A stretch of 64,000 nucleotides of DNA from Streptomyces olindensis (GTDB lineage Bacteria > Actinomycetota > Actinomycetes > Streptomycetales > Streptomycetaceae): the NCBI GenBank assembly GCA_000696115.1, contig JJOH01000022.1:1-64000 (forward strand), read 5' to 3'. The position numbers and the translations under genes were made by a program. The notes below the pieces were generated by a model. The model worked only from the letters and a program-made list of their open reading frames with translations, was not told the DNA's origin and did no database searches. Of this stretch, positions 8,154 through 16,734 are shown in pieces; positions within the stretch are counted from its first letter, which is position 1, and each line of letters starts with the position of its first letter.

Positions 8154-9335
8154 ATGGACACAGCGAGCATGGGCGCCCACGACGACGTACGCACCGCACC
8201 GCGGGCACTGGCCACCGAGGCCGTGCACGCCGGGCGGGACGACCTGGCCCGGCAGGGCCTGCACGCCCCGCCGATCGACCTGTCCACCACCTACCCGTCG
8301 TACGACAGCCGCGGCGAGGCGGCCCGGATCGACGCGTTCGCCGCCACCGGCGCCGAGCCGGACGGGCCGCCCGTGTACGGACGCCTGGGCAATCCGACCG
8401 TCGCCCGCTTCGAGACGGCGCTGGCCCGACTGGAGGGCACCGAGGCGGCGGTCGCGTTCGCCAGCGGCATGGCCGCGCTGAGCGCCGTCCTCCTCGTCCG
8501 CGGCTCGATGGGTTTGCGGCACGCCGTCGCCGTACGCCCCCTCTACGGGTGCAGCGACCATCTGCTGACCGCGGGACTGCTGGGCTCGGAGGTGACCTGG
8601 ACCGACCCTGCCGGTGTCGCCGACGCGCTGCGCCCGGACACCGGCCTGGTCATGGTCGAGTCCCCGGCCAACCCGACCCTCGCCGAGGTCGACCTGCGGG
8701 CCGTGGCGCACGCCTGCGGCTCGGTGCCGCTGCTCGTGGACAACACCTTCGCAACGCCGGTCCTGCAGCGCCCCGCCGAGCAGGGGGCGCGACTGGTGCT
8801 GCACAGCGCCACCAAGTACCTCGGCGGGCACGGGGACGTGCTGGCGGGCGTGGTCGCCTGCGACGAGGAGTTCGCGGGCCGGCTGCGCCAGGTGCGTTTC
8901 GCGACCGGCGGCGTCCTGCACCCGCTGGCCGGCTATCTGCTGCTGCGGGGCCTGTCCACCCTGCCGGTCCGGGTCCGGGCCGCCTCCGCCACCGCGGCCG
9001 AACTCGCCCGCCGCCTCGCCGCCGACCCGCGCGTGGCCCGCGTCCACTACCCCCGCATCGGCGGCGCCATGGTCTCCTTCGAAGTCCACGGCGACCCGCA
9101 CGAGGTCATCGCCGGGGTACGCCTGATCACCCCGGCGGTGAGCCTCGGCAGCGTCGACACCCTGATCCAGCACCCGGCGTCCATCAGCCACCGCATCGTG
9201 GACGCGGAGGACCGCAGGGGAGCGGGGGTCGGCGATCGGCTGCTGCGCCTGTCCGTGGGCCTGGAGGACGTGGAGGACCTGTGGCTCGACCTCGCCCAGG
9301 CGCTGCGCTCCGAAAAGGGCGCGGGGCTGTACTGA
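8154..9335 (+). CDS. trans-sulfuration family PLP enzyme (Cys/Met metabolism)
   Basis: This 393-residue fold-type I PLP enzyme belongs to the cystathionine gamma-lyase/methionine gamma-lyase family. Visible sites are YGRLGNPT (phosphate-binding Tyr and Arg), the PLP aspartate in VDNTFATP and the Schiff-base lysine in HSATKYLGGHGD, with the C-terminal LIQHPASISH and RLSVGLE signatures. Between VARVHYP and GGAMVSFEV the region is shorter than in most relatives, which usually have about 12-15 more residues. The divergent Lrp regulator suggests amino-acid-responsive control. Whether it is a gamma-lyase or gamma-synthase cannot be decided. Confidence 0.85.
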   Translation: MDTASMGAHDDVRTAPRALATEAVHAGRDDLARQGLHAPPIDLSTTYPSYDSRGEAARIDAFAATGAEPDGPPVYGRLGNPTVARFETALARLEGTEAAVAFASGMAALSAVLLVRGSMGLRHAVAVRPLYGCSDHLLTAGLLGSEVTWTDPAGVADALRPDTGLVMVESPANPTLAEVDLRAVAHACGSVPLLVDNTFATPVLQRPAEQGARLVLHSATKYLGGHGDVLAGVVACDEEFAGRLRQVRFATGGVLHPLAGYLLLRGLSTLPVRVRAASATAAELARRLAADPRVARVHYPRIGGAMVSFEVHGDPHEVIAGVRLITPAVSLGSVDTLIQHPASISHRIVDAEDRRGAGVGDRLLRLSVGLEDVEDLWLDLAQALRSEKGAGLY

Positions 9336-9353
9336 TGTGCGGCTCCGCCGCGT

Positions 9354-9378
9354 GGGCGCGAACAACCACAACGCGCCC
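9354..9378. terminator. hairpin between convergent genes
   Basis: GGGCGCG at 9354-9360 pairs with CGCGCCC at 9372-9378, with an 11-base loop. It lies between the convergent stops of the PLP enzyme and the GNAT gene and could terminate both. Confidence 0.45.
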
Positions 9379-9402
9379 GCACCCGCCTACGGTCATGACC
9401 TC

Positions 9403-10659
9403 CTACGGCGCGGACGCACTCCCCAACTCCTCCGCACCGGTCGTCACCGCGGCCTCACCCAGCCGCGCCGTGATGACCAGCGTCCCCTCCTCGACCTGGT
9501 AGTCGAGCGGCAGCCCCAGCCCCCGCATCGCCGCGACCATCCCCGTGTTGGAGGCCTGCGTCACGGCGTACACACTCGTGCACCCGGCCTCACGGGCCAT
9601 CGCCACCAGTCGCCGCAGCAACTCACCGCCGATGCCACGCCGCTGCCACGTGTCCTCGACGAGCAGCGCGACCTCGGTCTCGTCCCCGTCCCACAGCAGA
9701 TGACCGAGTCCGACGAGCCGCCCGGAAGCCGTCTGCACGGCCAGCGTGCGCCCGAATCGCGGGCTGAGCAGGTGGTTGAGATACCGGTCCGCGTCACCGA
9801 CCGGCCCGTGGTAGCGCAGCTTCAGCGTGCGCGGCGAGCACCGCTCGTGCATCGCACGCGCGGCCTGGAGGTCACGCGTGTCGGCCCGCCGCACGGTGAT
9901 GTCGCTGCCCTCGGCGAGGGTGAGCACGTCCCGGCCGTGCGGGACGCGCGGACCGAGCCGGGCGTCCAGTTCCACCAGGGCCCTGGCCCGGGCGAACTCG
10001 GTCGGGGTGAACGGCAGGTACGGCCGCTCGACGGTGATCACTCCGCCTTCCGGGGCGCGCAGCCGCATCACCGTGTCGTCGAGGGCGCCCTCCACCGGAA
10101 GGCTCCCCGGCACGCGGTCGCCGGCGGTCGGCGCGGGCTGCGAACGGATGGTGCACCGGCCCAGCAACTGCCGCAGAGCCAGCGGGAGCTCCGCCGCGTC
10201 CAGGGCCGTGCGGGCGGCCAGTGAGAGGACCCGGGTCGGCGCGTCCACCAGGTCGTGCGCGTCGGCCCGCTCGATCCAGGTGTCGGATCCGCCGGCCGAC
10301 CGGACGGCCGTGGTGATCGCGGACGCCGACAGCTCTCCGGGGGCCCGCAGCAGGAACTCGTCCACCGTGCCCTCGGCCAGCGGGTGCGTCTGGAGGCTGA
10401 GGATGTCGACCCGCTGCCCGGCGAGTGCCGTGCACAGCGCCGCCAGCGACCCGGGCTCGTCCTTCACCGTGGTCCGCATCCGCCACAGCGTGTTCGCCCC
10501 CGGCACCGGCTCCGGTGCCGGGGACCCGGTATCGCCCGTCGGCGGCGCGTGTTCGTGGCGTCGTGTTCGCCAGGCCCGGAACGCCGCCGCGAGCCGCTGC
10601 CGGCGGCCCGCCCGGCCGCCGTCGTCGAGGTGCTTCACTTCTGTCACTTCTCGCGTCAT
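9403..10659 (-). CDS. ACT-domain GNAT acetyltransferase
   Basis: This 418-residue two-domain protein has an N-terminal ACT-like segment (about residues 58-120, TVKDEPGSLAALCTALAGQ) suggesting amino-acid sensing. The C-terminal GNAT domain (about residues 260-400) has the acetyl-CoA loop TWQRRGIGGELL. The fusion suggests an allosterically controlled N-acetyltransferase, perhaps a protein-lysine acetyltransferase; this is inference. A canonical terminator belonging to the upstream phoD gene separates it from that gene. Confidence 0.8.
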   Translation of the reverse strand: MTREVTEVKHLDDGGRAGRRQRLAAAFRAWRTRRHEHAPPTGDTGSPAPEPVPGANTLWRMRTTVKDEPGSLAALCTALAGQRVDILSLQTHPLAEGTVDEFLLRAPGELSASAITTAVRSAGGSDTWIERADAHDLVDAPTRVLSLAARTALDAAELPLALRQLLGRCTIRSQPAPTAGDRVPGSLPVEGALDDTVMRLRAPEGGVITVERPYLPFTPTEFARARALVELDARLGPRVPHGRDVLTLAEGSDITVRRADTRDLQAARAMHERCSPRTLKLRYHGPVGDADRYLNHLLSPRFGRTLAVQTASGRLVGLGHLLWDGDETEVALLVEDTWQRRGIGGELLRRLVAMAREAGCTSVYAVTQASNTGMVAAMRGLGLPLDYQVEEGTLVITARLGEAAVTTGAEELGSASAP

Positions 10660-10716
10660 GCACCCACTGTGACGGAACGGTGTTGCGTGATCACGAACGC
10701 CTTGTGACTGGCGGGT

Positions 10717-10735
10717 AAAAAGGGCATCGTGCCCT
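10717..10735 (-). terminator. canonical Rho-independent terminator of phoD
   Basis: On the minus strand, AGGGCA-CGA-TGCCCT is directly followed by a run of Ts (forward A-run at 10717-10721). A textbook stem plus T-tract is uncommon in Streptomyces. It lies 34 bases beyond the phoD stop. Confidence 0.8.
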
Positions 10736-10768
10736 CTTTATCACCCCTTCAAACGTTGCGCTCCGTAC

Positions 10769-12343
10769 CTACTGGCCGACCCGGCCCGGCTGGAGCACCT
10801 GGGTGAAGAGCACGGTGCCGTCCTGCTCGCGCAGACGCACCGTCAGCTCGCCGCTGCCGCCGTCGATGTCGACCTCGCCGAAGAACTGGTAGCCGCCCGC
10901 GGGCGAGACGTTGGCGGTGGTCGGGGCCTTCACGAAGACGCGCTCCGGGCCGAAGGTGCCGTCGAGCGTGTTCGCCGGGAAGGCACCGGCGTTGAGCGGG
11001 CCGGAAACGAACTCCCAGAACGGCTCGAAGTCGGTGAAGGCGGCCCGCGACGGCTGGTAGTGCTGCGCCGAGGTGTAGTGCACGTCGGCCGTCAGCCACA
11101 CCGTGCCCGTGATCCGCCGGTGCTTGATGAACCGCAGCAGCTCGGCGATCTGCAGCTCACGCCCGAGCGGCGCGCCGGGATCGCCCTGGGCGACGGCCTC
11201 GATGTTCGGCTTGCCGTCGCCGGTGTCCGGGACGACCAGGCCGAGCGGCATGTCGGAGGCGATCACCTTCCACACCGCCCGGGAGCGGGACAGTTCGCGC
11301 TTGAGCCACTCCAGCTGCTCACGGCCCAGGATGCCCTGCGGGTCGGTGGGCTGGTCGTCGGGGGAGTTGGCGTTGCGGTAGGTGCGCATGTCCAGGACGA
11401 AGACGTCCAGCAGCGGGCCGTGGTGCTGCACGCGGTAGACGCGGCCGTCGGGGCGGCGCAGCGTCGAGATCGGGAAGTACTCGGAGAACGCCTGGCGGGC
11501 GCGGGCCGCGAGCACGTCGACGTTCTTCTCGGTGTACCGGGTGTCGCCGAGGATCTCGCCCGGGTACCAGTTGTTGGTGACCTCGTGGTCGTCCCACTGG
11601 ATGATCGAGGGGACCTGGGCGTTGAAGGCGCGCAGGTTCTCGTCCAGGAGGTTGTAACGGAAGTTGCCGCGGAACTCCGCGAGCGTCTCGGCGACCTTCG
11701 CCTTCTCCTCGGTGGTGATGTTCCGCCAGGTCCGGCCGTCGGGCAGGGCCACGGTCGAGGTGATCGGGCCGTCGGCGTAGACGTTGTCGCCGCTGCAGAG
11801 GAAGAAGTCCGGGTCCAGGGCGGCCATCGCCCGGTAGATCCGGTAGCCGCCGAGGTCCGGGTTGATGCCCCAGCCCTGTCCGGCCAGGTCGCCGGACCAC
11901 ACGAACCGCACGCCGTCGCGGCGTCTGGCGGACGCGGTGCGGAAGGTGCCGGTGACCGGTTCGCCGGTGCGGCGCGGCTCGTCCGGGTCGGCGAGCAGCA
12001 CGCGGTAGTGGATCTGCTCGCCGGACGGCAGACCGCGCAGCGGGGTCGTGCCGGTGAAGTCCGTGCCCGGGCCCAGCAGCGGGCCGCGCCATCTGCGCGG
12101 GTTGCGGAACGACTCGGTCGCCGACGTCTCGACGATCATCCGGGCGGGCCGGTCGGAGCGCACCCACACCAGCCCGGAGTCGCAGGTCACGTCTCCGGCC
12201 TGCACCCCCCACTGCGCCTGCGGACGCCCGGACCGCGCGAAGGCCGGTGCCGCGCCGAGCGCGGTGGGCAGGGAGAGGGCCGCCGACGCGGCGAGGGAGC
12301 CGCGCAGGACGCTACGGCGCCCGGGGAACGGACGGTGTGACAT
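10769..12343 (-). CDS. phoD: PhoD-family alkaline phosphatase/phosphodiesterase, Tat-exported
   Basis: This 524-residue extracellular calcium/iron-dependent phosphomonoesterase of the PhoD family releases phosphate from organic esters. The N-terminus carries a Tat signal (GRRSVLRG followed by a hydrophobic stretch ending ALGAAPAFA). PhoD metal-site motifs include VWSGDLAG, SGDNVYADGP, QWDDHEVTNNW and TADVHYTSAQ. ATG 12343 is chosen because the twin-arginine signal directly follows it and a GGAGG lies 8 bases upstream. A PHO-box-like direct repeat at 12409-12430 indicates PhoP control under phosphate limitation. Confidence 0.92.
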   Translation of the reverse strand: MSHRPFPGRRSVLRGSLAASAALSLPTALGAAPAFARSGRPQAQWGVQAGDVTCDSGLVWVRSDRPARMIVETSATESFRNPRRWRGPLLGPGTDFTGTTPLRGLPSGEQIHYRVLLADPDEPRRTGEPVTGTFRTASARRRDGVRFVWSGDLAGQGWGINPDLGGYRIYRAMAALDPDFFLCSGDNVYADGPITSTVALPDGRTWRNITTEEKAKVAETLAEFRGNFRYNLLDENLRAFNAQVPSIIQWDDHEVTNNWYPGEILGDTRYTEKNVDVLAARARQAFSEYFPISTLRRPDGRVYRVQHHGPLLDVFVLDMRTYRNANSPDDQPTDPQGILGREQLEWLKRELSRSRAVWKVIASDMPLGLVVPDTGDGKPNIEAVAQGDPGAPLGRELQIAELLRFIKHRRITGTVWLTADVHYTSAQHYQPSRAAFTDFEPFWEFVSGPLNAGAFPANTLDGTFGPERVFVKAPTTANVSPAGGYQFFGEVDIDGGSGELTVRLREQDGTVLFTQVLQPGRVGQ

Positions 12344-12408
12344 GGATACGCCTCCAGGGACGGGATCCGGCCAGTGTGCAGAGCCACAACTACTGGCACG
12401 CCGCAGCG

Positions 12409-12430
12409 CACACACGAACCCCAAGTGAAC
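12409..12430 (-). promoter_or_regulatory. PHO box (PhoP direct-repeat unit) upstream of phoD
   Basis: Read on the minus strand, two adjacent 11-base units GTTCACTTGGG and GTTCGTGTGTG fit the Streptomyces PHO-box consensus (GTTCACC followed by 4 less conserved bases). They end 66 bases before the phoD start. The second unit is degenerate beyond GTTC. Confidence 0.6.
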
Positions 12431-12470
12431 AACTGACCGCGGGGTGAGGGAACCGGGCGGGCACGCCGGG

Positions 12471-13910
12471 TCACCCGGTGGCCGCCTCCGCCATCAGACG
12501 GACCCCTTCGGCGATCCGGGCCGGGGAGATGTGCGCGTAGCCCAGGACGAGTCGCACCTCCTTCGCTCCGGCGTCCCCGGGCCGCGAGTGGGTGCAGGAG
12601 GACAGCGGGCGCACCGCCACCCCGGCCGCCGCCACGCGCGCGAGGAACCCGTCCTCGGGGCCGAACCGCTCCGGCAGCGTGGCGATCACGTGCAGGCCCG
12701 CGGCGATCCCGGACACCTCCGCGCCGGGGAAGTGTTCCGCCAGGGCGGCGACCAGCGCGTCACGCCTCTCGCGGTAGGCGCGCTGGCAGCGGCGCAACTG
12801 GCGGTCGTAGTCGCCGCGTTCCACGAAGCGCGCGAACAGGGCCTGGTCGAGGGCCGGGTGGCCGAGATCCATGGTGCGTTTGCGTTCGACGATCTCCGCC
12901 GCCCAGGACTCGGGCACCAGCAGCCAGCCCAGGCGCAGGCCCGGGGCGAGGGACTTGCTGACGGAGCCCGTGTAGGCGACGTGGCCGGGGTCGAGGCCCT
13001 GGAGCGCGCCGACCGGGGCGCGGTCGTAGCGGAAGTCGCCGTCGTAGTCGTCCTCCAGGACGATGCCGTCCACGGACCGCGCCCAGTCGAGCAGTTCGGC
13101 ACGCCGGCGGGCCGAGTAGGCGATGCCGGTGGGGAACTGGTGGGCCGGTGTCGTGACGACGGCCCGTACGCCCGACTCCCGCAGCGGCCGGAGGGCGATC
13201 CCCTCGCCGTCCAGGGGAAGCGGCACGGTCGTGACCCCGGCCGCGGCGTACAGGGCGTCGTGCTGGGGACTGCCGGGGTCCTCCACGCCGACGGCGCGCA
13301 CCCCGCGCGCGTGCAGCGCGAAACCGAGCAGGGTCGTCGCCTGGGCCACCCCGGAGACGATCACGATCCGCTCCGGGTCGGCCACCACGCCCCGCCGCCG
13401 GGCGAGCAGTCCGGCCAGCGCCGTCCGCAGCCCGGGCAGACCGCGCGGATCGGGGTACCCCAGCTCCTGGTGCGGCAGGTCCGCCAGCACGGCACGCTGC
13501 GCGGCGGCCCAGGCCGAGCGCGGGAACAGCGACAGGTCCGGCGTCCCGGGCACGAAGTCGGCGCGGGCACCGGGCGCGCGCGGGGCGAGGTCGCGCGCAC
13601 GCGGCCGGGCGGCACGCACCGCCGCGCCCACCCACGTTCCGGCGCCCCGGCCGCTGCGCAGATAGCCCTCCGCCGTCAGCTGCTCGTACGCCTCGGTGAC
13701 CAGCCCCCGCGACACGCCCAGGTCCGCCGCGAGGTCCCGGCTCGACGGCAGCCGCGTGCCCGGCGCCAGCCGGCCCGAGCGGACCGCCTCGCGCAGCGCC
13801 GCCTGGAGGGCACGGCCACGCGTGCGTGCCGGCGCCGAAGCGGCCGGGAGCAGCAACTCCCAGGCGGCGGACGCGGTACCTCTGACCGGATCGCTCTGCG
13901 ATGGCCTCAT
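12471..13910 (-). CDS. MocR-type GntR/aminotransferase regulator
   Basis: This 479-residue protein has an N-terminal GntR winged helix (about residues 28-95, LPSSRDLAADLGVSRGLVTE) fused to a fold-type I aminotransferase-like domain. That domain has the PLP lysine in TGSVSKSLAPGLRLGW and LEDDYDGDFRY. This is the MocR/PdxR architecture, in which the PLP domain senses PLP or an amino compound. MocR proteins often control a divergent or adjacent gene, but here both neighbours lie on the same strand. The target could be the hydrolase upstream or pyridoxine genes elsewhere. Confidence 0.88.
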   Translation of the reverse strand: MRPSQSDPVRGTASAAWELLLPAASAPARTRGRALQAALREAVRSGRLAPGTRLPSSRDLAADLGVSRGLVTEAYEQLTAEGYLRSGRGAGTWVGAAVRAARPRARDLAPRAPGARADFVPGTPDLSLFPRSAWAAAQRAVLADLPHQELGYPDPRGLPGLRTALAGLLARRRGVVADPERIVIVSGVAQATTLLGFALHARGVRAVGVEDPGSPQHDALYAAAGVTTVPLPLDGEGIALRPLRESGVRAVVTTPAHQFPTGIAYSARRRAELLDWARSVDGIVLEDDYDGDFRYDRAPVGALQGLDPGHVAYTGSVSKSLAPGLRLGWLLVPESWAAEIVERKRTMDLGHPALDQALFARFVERGDYDRQLRRCQRAYRERRDALVAALAEHFPGAEVSGIAAGLHVIATLPERFGPEDGFLARVAAAGVAVRPLSSCTHSRPGDAGAKEVRLVLGYAHISPARIAEGVRLMAEAATG

Positions 13911-13955
13911 GGGGGAAGACCTTAGAACGCCCCTGCCGGTGGCAGGGGATCCGGT

Positions 13956-14786
13956 TCAGCGGCTGCCGTCGAGCACCACCCGGGCGACCAGCGCCGGGTC
14001 GTCGTTCATCGGGACGTGGCCGCAGCCGGGCAGCCGGACCAGCCGCGCCTGCGGGATGACACCCTTGGCGCGCACGCCCTGGCGGGGGATCAGGAGCCGG
14101 TCGCGGTTGCCCCAGGCCACGGTGACCGGTGTGCCCACGATGTCGTCCGTGAACTGCACGGTCCGGCCGGAGCGGAGGGTCTCGGAGAAGCCCTGGGCCC
14201 GGGCCAGCGCGAGCGTCTCGGCGATCACGGCCTCGGGGGAACGGCGGCCGGGGCGGGCGTAGATGGTGCTCGTCAGCAGGGTGCGGCCGATCGCCGGGCG
14301 GGCCAGCCGCTCGACCACGGGCAGCGGCATCCGCTGGGCGATCTGCCGCATCGTCATCAGCACCGCGAAGGCGTAGCGGCGCTCGGCCGCGTTCCAGAAC
14401 CCGGCGGGGGACAGGGCGGTGACGGACCGGACGAGGCGTGCCCGGGCCAGGTCCAGGGCCAGCAGGCCGCCCAGCGAGTTGCCCGCCACGTGCGGCCGTT
14501 CGACCTCCAGCGCCGCCAACAGGGCCGCGAGGACGGCGTTCATCGTCGGCAGGTCGTGCGCCATGCCGTCGGGGAGCGCGGGCGACTCGCCGCAGCCGGG
14601 CAGGTCCACGGCGATGACGTCCCGCTCGGCCGTCAGCGCGGGGAGCACCGGGTCCCACACCTGCCGGTGGTGGCCGATGCCGTGCAGCAACAGCAGCGGT
14701 TCGCCGCTGCCCTCGCGCGTGTACGACAGGGTCACGTGCTGGTCGCCGCGCGGGGTGGCGACGTCGAAGGAGACGGTGGCGGACAT
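13956..14786 (-). CDS. alpha/beta fold hydrolase
   Basis: This 276-residue soluble hydrolase has the oxyanion region LLLHGIGHHRQVWDPV, the nucleophile elbow GNSLGG and the late catalytic histidine in GCGHVPMND. ATG 14786 has GAGGAG upstream. A nested inverted repeat at 14809-14838 overlaps the probable promoter and suggests repressor control. Substrate is unknown. Confidence 0.85.
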   Translation of the reverse strand: MSATVSFDVATPRGDQHVTLSYTREGSGEPLLLLHGIGHHRQVWDPVLPALTAERDVIAVDLPGCGESPALPDGMAHDLPTMNAVLAALLAALEVERPHVAGNSLGGLLALDLARARLVRSVTALSPAGFWNAAERRYAFAVLMTMRQIAQRMPLPVVERLARPAIGRTLLTSTIYARPGRRSPEAVIAETLALARAQGFSETLRSGRTVQFTDDIVGTPVTVAWGNRDRLLIPRQGVRAKGVIPQARLVRLPGCGHVPMNDDPALVARVVLDGSR

Positions 14787-14808
14787 GGGGTGCTCCTCGG
14801 CTGTGCTG

Positions 14809-14838
14809 GCTGACGGACGCTGTAGACAGCTTGTCAGC
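14809..14838. promoter_or_regulatory. nested inverted repeat, candidate operator
   Basis: GCTGAC (14809-14814) and GTCAGC (14833-14838) flank an inner palindrome GCTGTAGACAGC (14819-14830). The repeat sits 23 bases upstream of the hydrolase start, where a repressor would block transcription. Confidence 0.4.
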
Positions 14839-14916
14839 AATTACTACCGACGGGTAGCCCTCAAGGTGTCGCCGCGTTCCCACCGTGCCGCCGCCTTCCC
14901 CCTCCCGCCGGACCGC

Positions 14917-15570
14917 TCAACGGGCCCGGCGCACCTCCAGGTTGAACTCCGCGTGTCCGAACTTCTGGAGCAGGCCCACCCACAGGGGCAGCCACATCTC
15001 CACCGCCCGGGCGGCCCGGATGCCGCCGAGGTCGAGCACCCGGTCCGCCGGCCAGCCGAACTCCCCGAGCAGCGCCGTCACCTGCTCCTTTGCGCCCGGG
15101 TCGTCCCCGCAGACGAAGACGTGGTGCCCGCCGGGCACCCGCGCCGGTTCCACCATCACCCGGCAGTTGACCGTGTTGAGCGTCTTCACCACGCGCGCGT
15201 GCGGGAAGGCCCGCTGGATCTGCTCGCCCACGCTGTCCGACTCGACGGGGGAGAGCCGCAGCTCGCCCTCCTCGAACGCCAACGGGTTGGAGACGTCCAC
15301 CAGCACCTTCCCGCCGAGGTTCCCCGCCCCCGCTGCCTCCAGCGCGGCGAGCGCCACCCGCCCGCCCACCGCGTTCACCACGACCTCCCCGAACGCCGCC
15401 GCGTCCGCGAACGTCCCCGCGTGCGCCCCCGCACCCGCCCCGGCGGCCCACTCCACCGCGGCCGGGTTGTCCCTCGTCCGCGAGCCGAGCGTCACCTCGT
15501 GCCCCAGCTGAACCAGCCGGCCGCCCAGCGTGCGTCCGACCTCCCCCGTCCCCAGCACCGCGTACCGCAT
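14917..15570 (-). CDS. NADPH-dependent F420 reductase-like oxidoreductase
   Basis: This 217-residue Rossmann protein has the N-terminal dinucleotide motif LGTGEVGRTLGGRLVQLG, SR after the second strand (LGSRTRD), and VDVSNPL and VVKTLNTVN as in the F420:NADP oxidoreductase/coenzyme F420 reductase family. The second ATG (15570) is chosen because GGAGG lies 5-6 bases before it. It is divergent from the ECF41 sigma gene. ECF41 genes are often next to small oxidoreductases, so it may be a target. Confidence 0.8.
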   Translation of the reverse strand: MRYAVLGTGEVGRTLGGRLVQLGHEVTLGSRTRDNPAAVEWAAGAGAGAHAGTFADAAAFGEVVVNAVGGRVALAALEAAGAGNLGGKVLVDVSNPLAFEEGELRLSPVESDSVGEQIQRAFPHARVVKTLNTVNCRVMVEPARVPGGHHVFVCGDDPGAKEQVTALLGEFGWPADRVLDLGGIRAARAVEMWLPLWVGLLQKFGHAEFNLEVRRAR

Positions 15571-15680
15571 CGCCACCTCCGGGAGCCGCGTCGCCGATCA
15601 CCGGCGTCCTGTCGGCCATTGTGTCCGGAGCGGGGCGATCCCGCCTGGACAGCACTCCGCCGGTGGGCTGGGATGGAGCC

Positions 15681-16565
15681 GTGACCACCGAGACCGCGAC
15701 CGACGTCTTCGAAACGCACCGACCCGTCCTGCTGGGCGTCGCCTACCGCATGCTGGGACGCGTCGCCGACGCGGAGGACGTGGTCCAGGAGGCCTGGCTG
15801 CGCTGGTCCGGCGCCGCCCGCGACGATGTCCGCGAACCCCGCGGCTACCTCGTGCGGATCACCACCCGCCTCGCCATCGACCGACTGCGCCAGATCAAGG
15901 CCCGCGGCGAGACGTACGTCGGCCCCTGGCTGCCCGAGCCGTACGTCACCGACTTCGGCGACACCGTGCCGGACACCGCCGAGCGGGCCGTGCTCGCCGA
16001 CTCGGTCTCCCTCGCCGTCCTCGTCGTGCTGGAGTCGCTGTCACCGCTGGAACGGGCCGTGTTCGTGCTGCGCGAGGCCTTCGGCTTCCCGTACGGCGAC
16101 ATCGCCGCCATGCTCGACCGCGGTGAACCGGCGGTGCGCCAGCTGGCCGGCCGGGCCCGCAAGCACGTCGAGGAGCGGCGGCCGCGCTACGAGGTCGACC
16201 CCGCCCAGCGCCGCGACCTCACCGAGCGGTTCCTCGCCGCCGCGGCCGACGGCGACCTGGAGGGCCTGATGGCCCTGCTCGCCCCGGACGTCCGGCTCGT
16301 CGGCGACAGCGGCGGCAAGGCGCGGGCCCCGCTGCGGATCCTGCAGACGGCCGACAAGGTGGGCCGCTTCCTCGTCGGCGCCGCCCGGAAGGGCCTCCCG
16401 GACCTGTCCGTCCGCTTCCTGGAACTCAACGGCGGCCCCGCCGTACTGGTCCTGTCCGGCGACAAGCCCGACGCCGTCTTCCAGCTCGACGTCGCCGACG
16501 GCCGCGTCCAGGCGGTCTACGTCATCCGCAACCCCGACAAACTGCGATCGCTGACCGCCCTCTAG
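15681..16565 (+). CDS. ECF41-family RNA polymerase sigma factor with SnoaL-like C-domain
   Basis: This 294-residue extracytoplasmic-function sigma factor has regions sigma2 (AYRMLGRVADAEDVVQEAWL) and sigma4 (LSPLERAVFVLREAFGFPY). A C-terminal extension of about 110 residues has a SnoaL fold. Group-41 hallmarks are present: the linker WLPEP, a GGK motif (SGGKARAP in place of DGGGK) and the terminal NPDKL. In this group the C-terminal domain replaces a separate anti-sigma factor. GTG 15681 is chosen as start; upstream codons lack sigma homology. Probable regulon: its own promoter and the divergent oxidoreductase. Confidence 0.88.
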   Translation: MTTETATDVFETHRPVLLGVAYRMLGRVADAEDVVQEAWLRWSGAARDDVREPRGYLVRITTRLAIDRLRQIKARGETYVGPWLPEPYVTDFGDTVPDTAERAVLADSVSLAVLVVLESLSPLERAVFVLREAFGFPYGDIAAMLDRGEPAVRQLAGRARKHVEERRPRYEVDPAQRRDLTERFLAAAADGDLEGLMALLAPDVRLVGDSGGKARAPLRILQTADKVGRFLVGAARKGLPDLSVRFLELNGGPAVLVLSGDKPDAVFQLDVADGRVQAVYVIRNPDKLRSLTAL

Positions 16566-16624
16566 ACACCGGGGAGCAGTGCGGCCGAGGAGCCGTACAC
16601 ATGTCCCGTGAACGTTCCCGGCCA

Positions 16625-16638
16625 TTGGTCTTGACCAA
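16625..16638. promoter_or_regulatory. dre-like GntR operator upstream of GntR gene
   Basis: TTGGTCTTGACCAA (TTGGTC and GACCAA around TT) closely resembles the HutC/DasR responsive element core TGGTCTAGACCA. It lies about 100 bases before the GntR-family gene and about 60 bases after the sigma gene stop. Confidence 0.5.
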
Positions 16639-16734
16639 GGATCAGGGCCGCCCTATGGTCGCAGAGAAGTGCAACAACCTTTAATAAACAAGGGCGCTAA
16701 ATAGCCGCCGACCACGGCGATTGCGGAGGACAGG

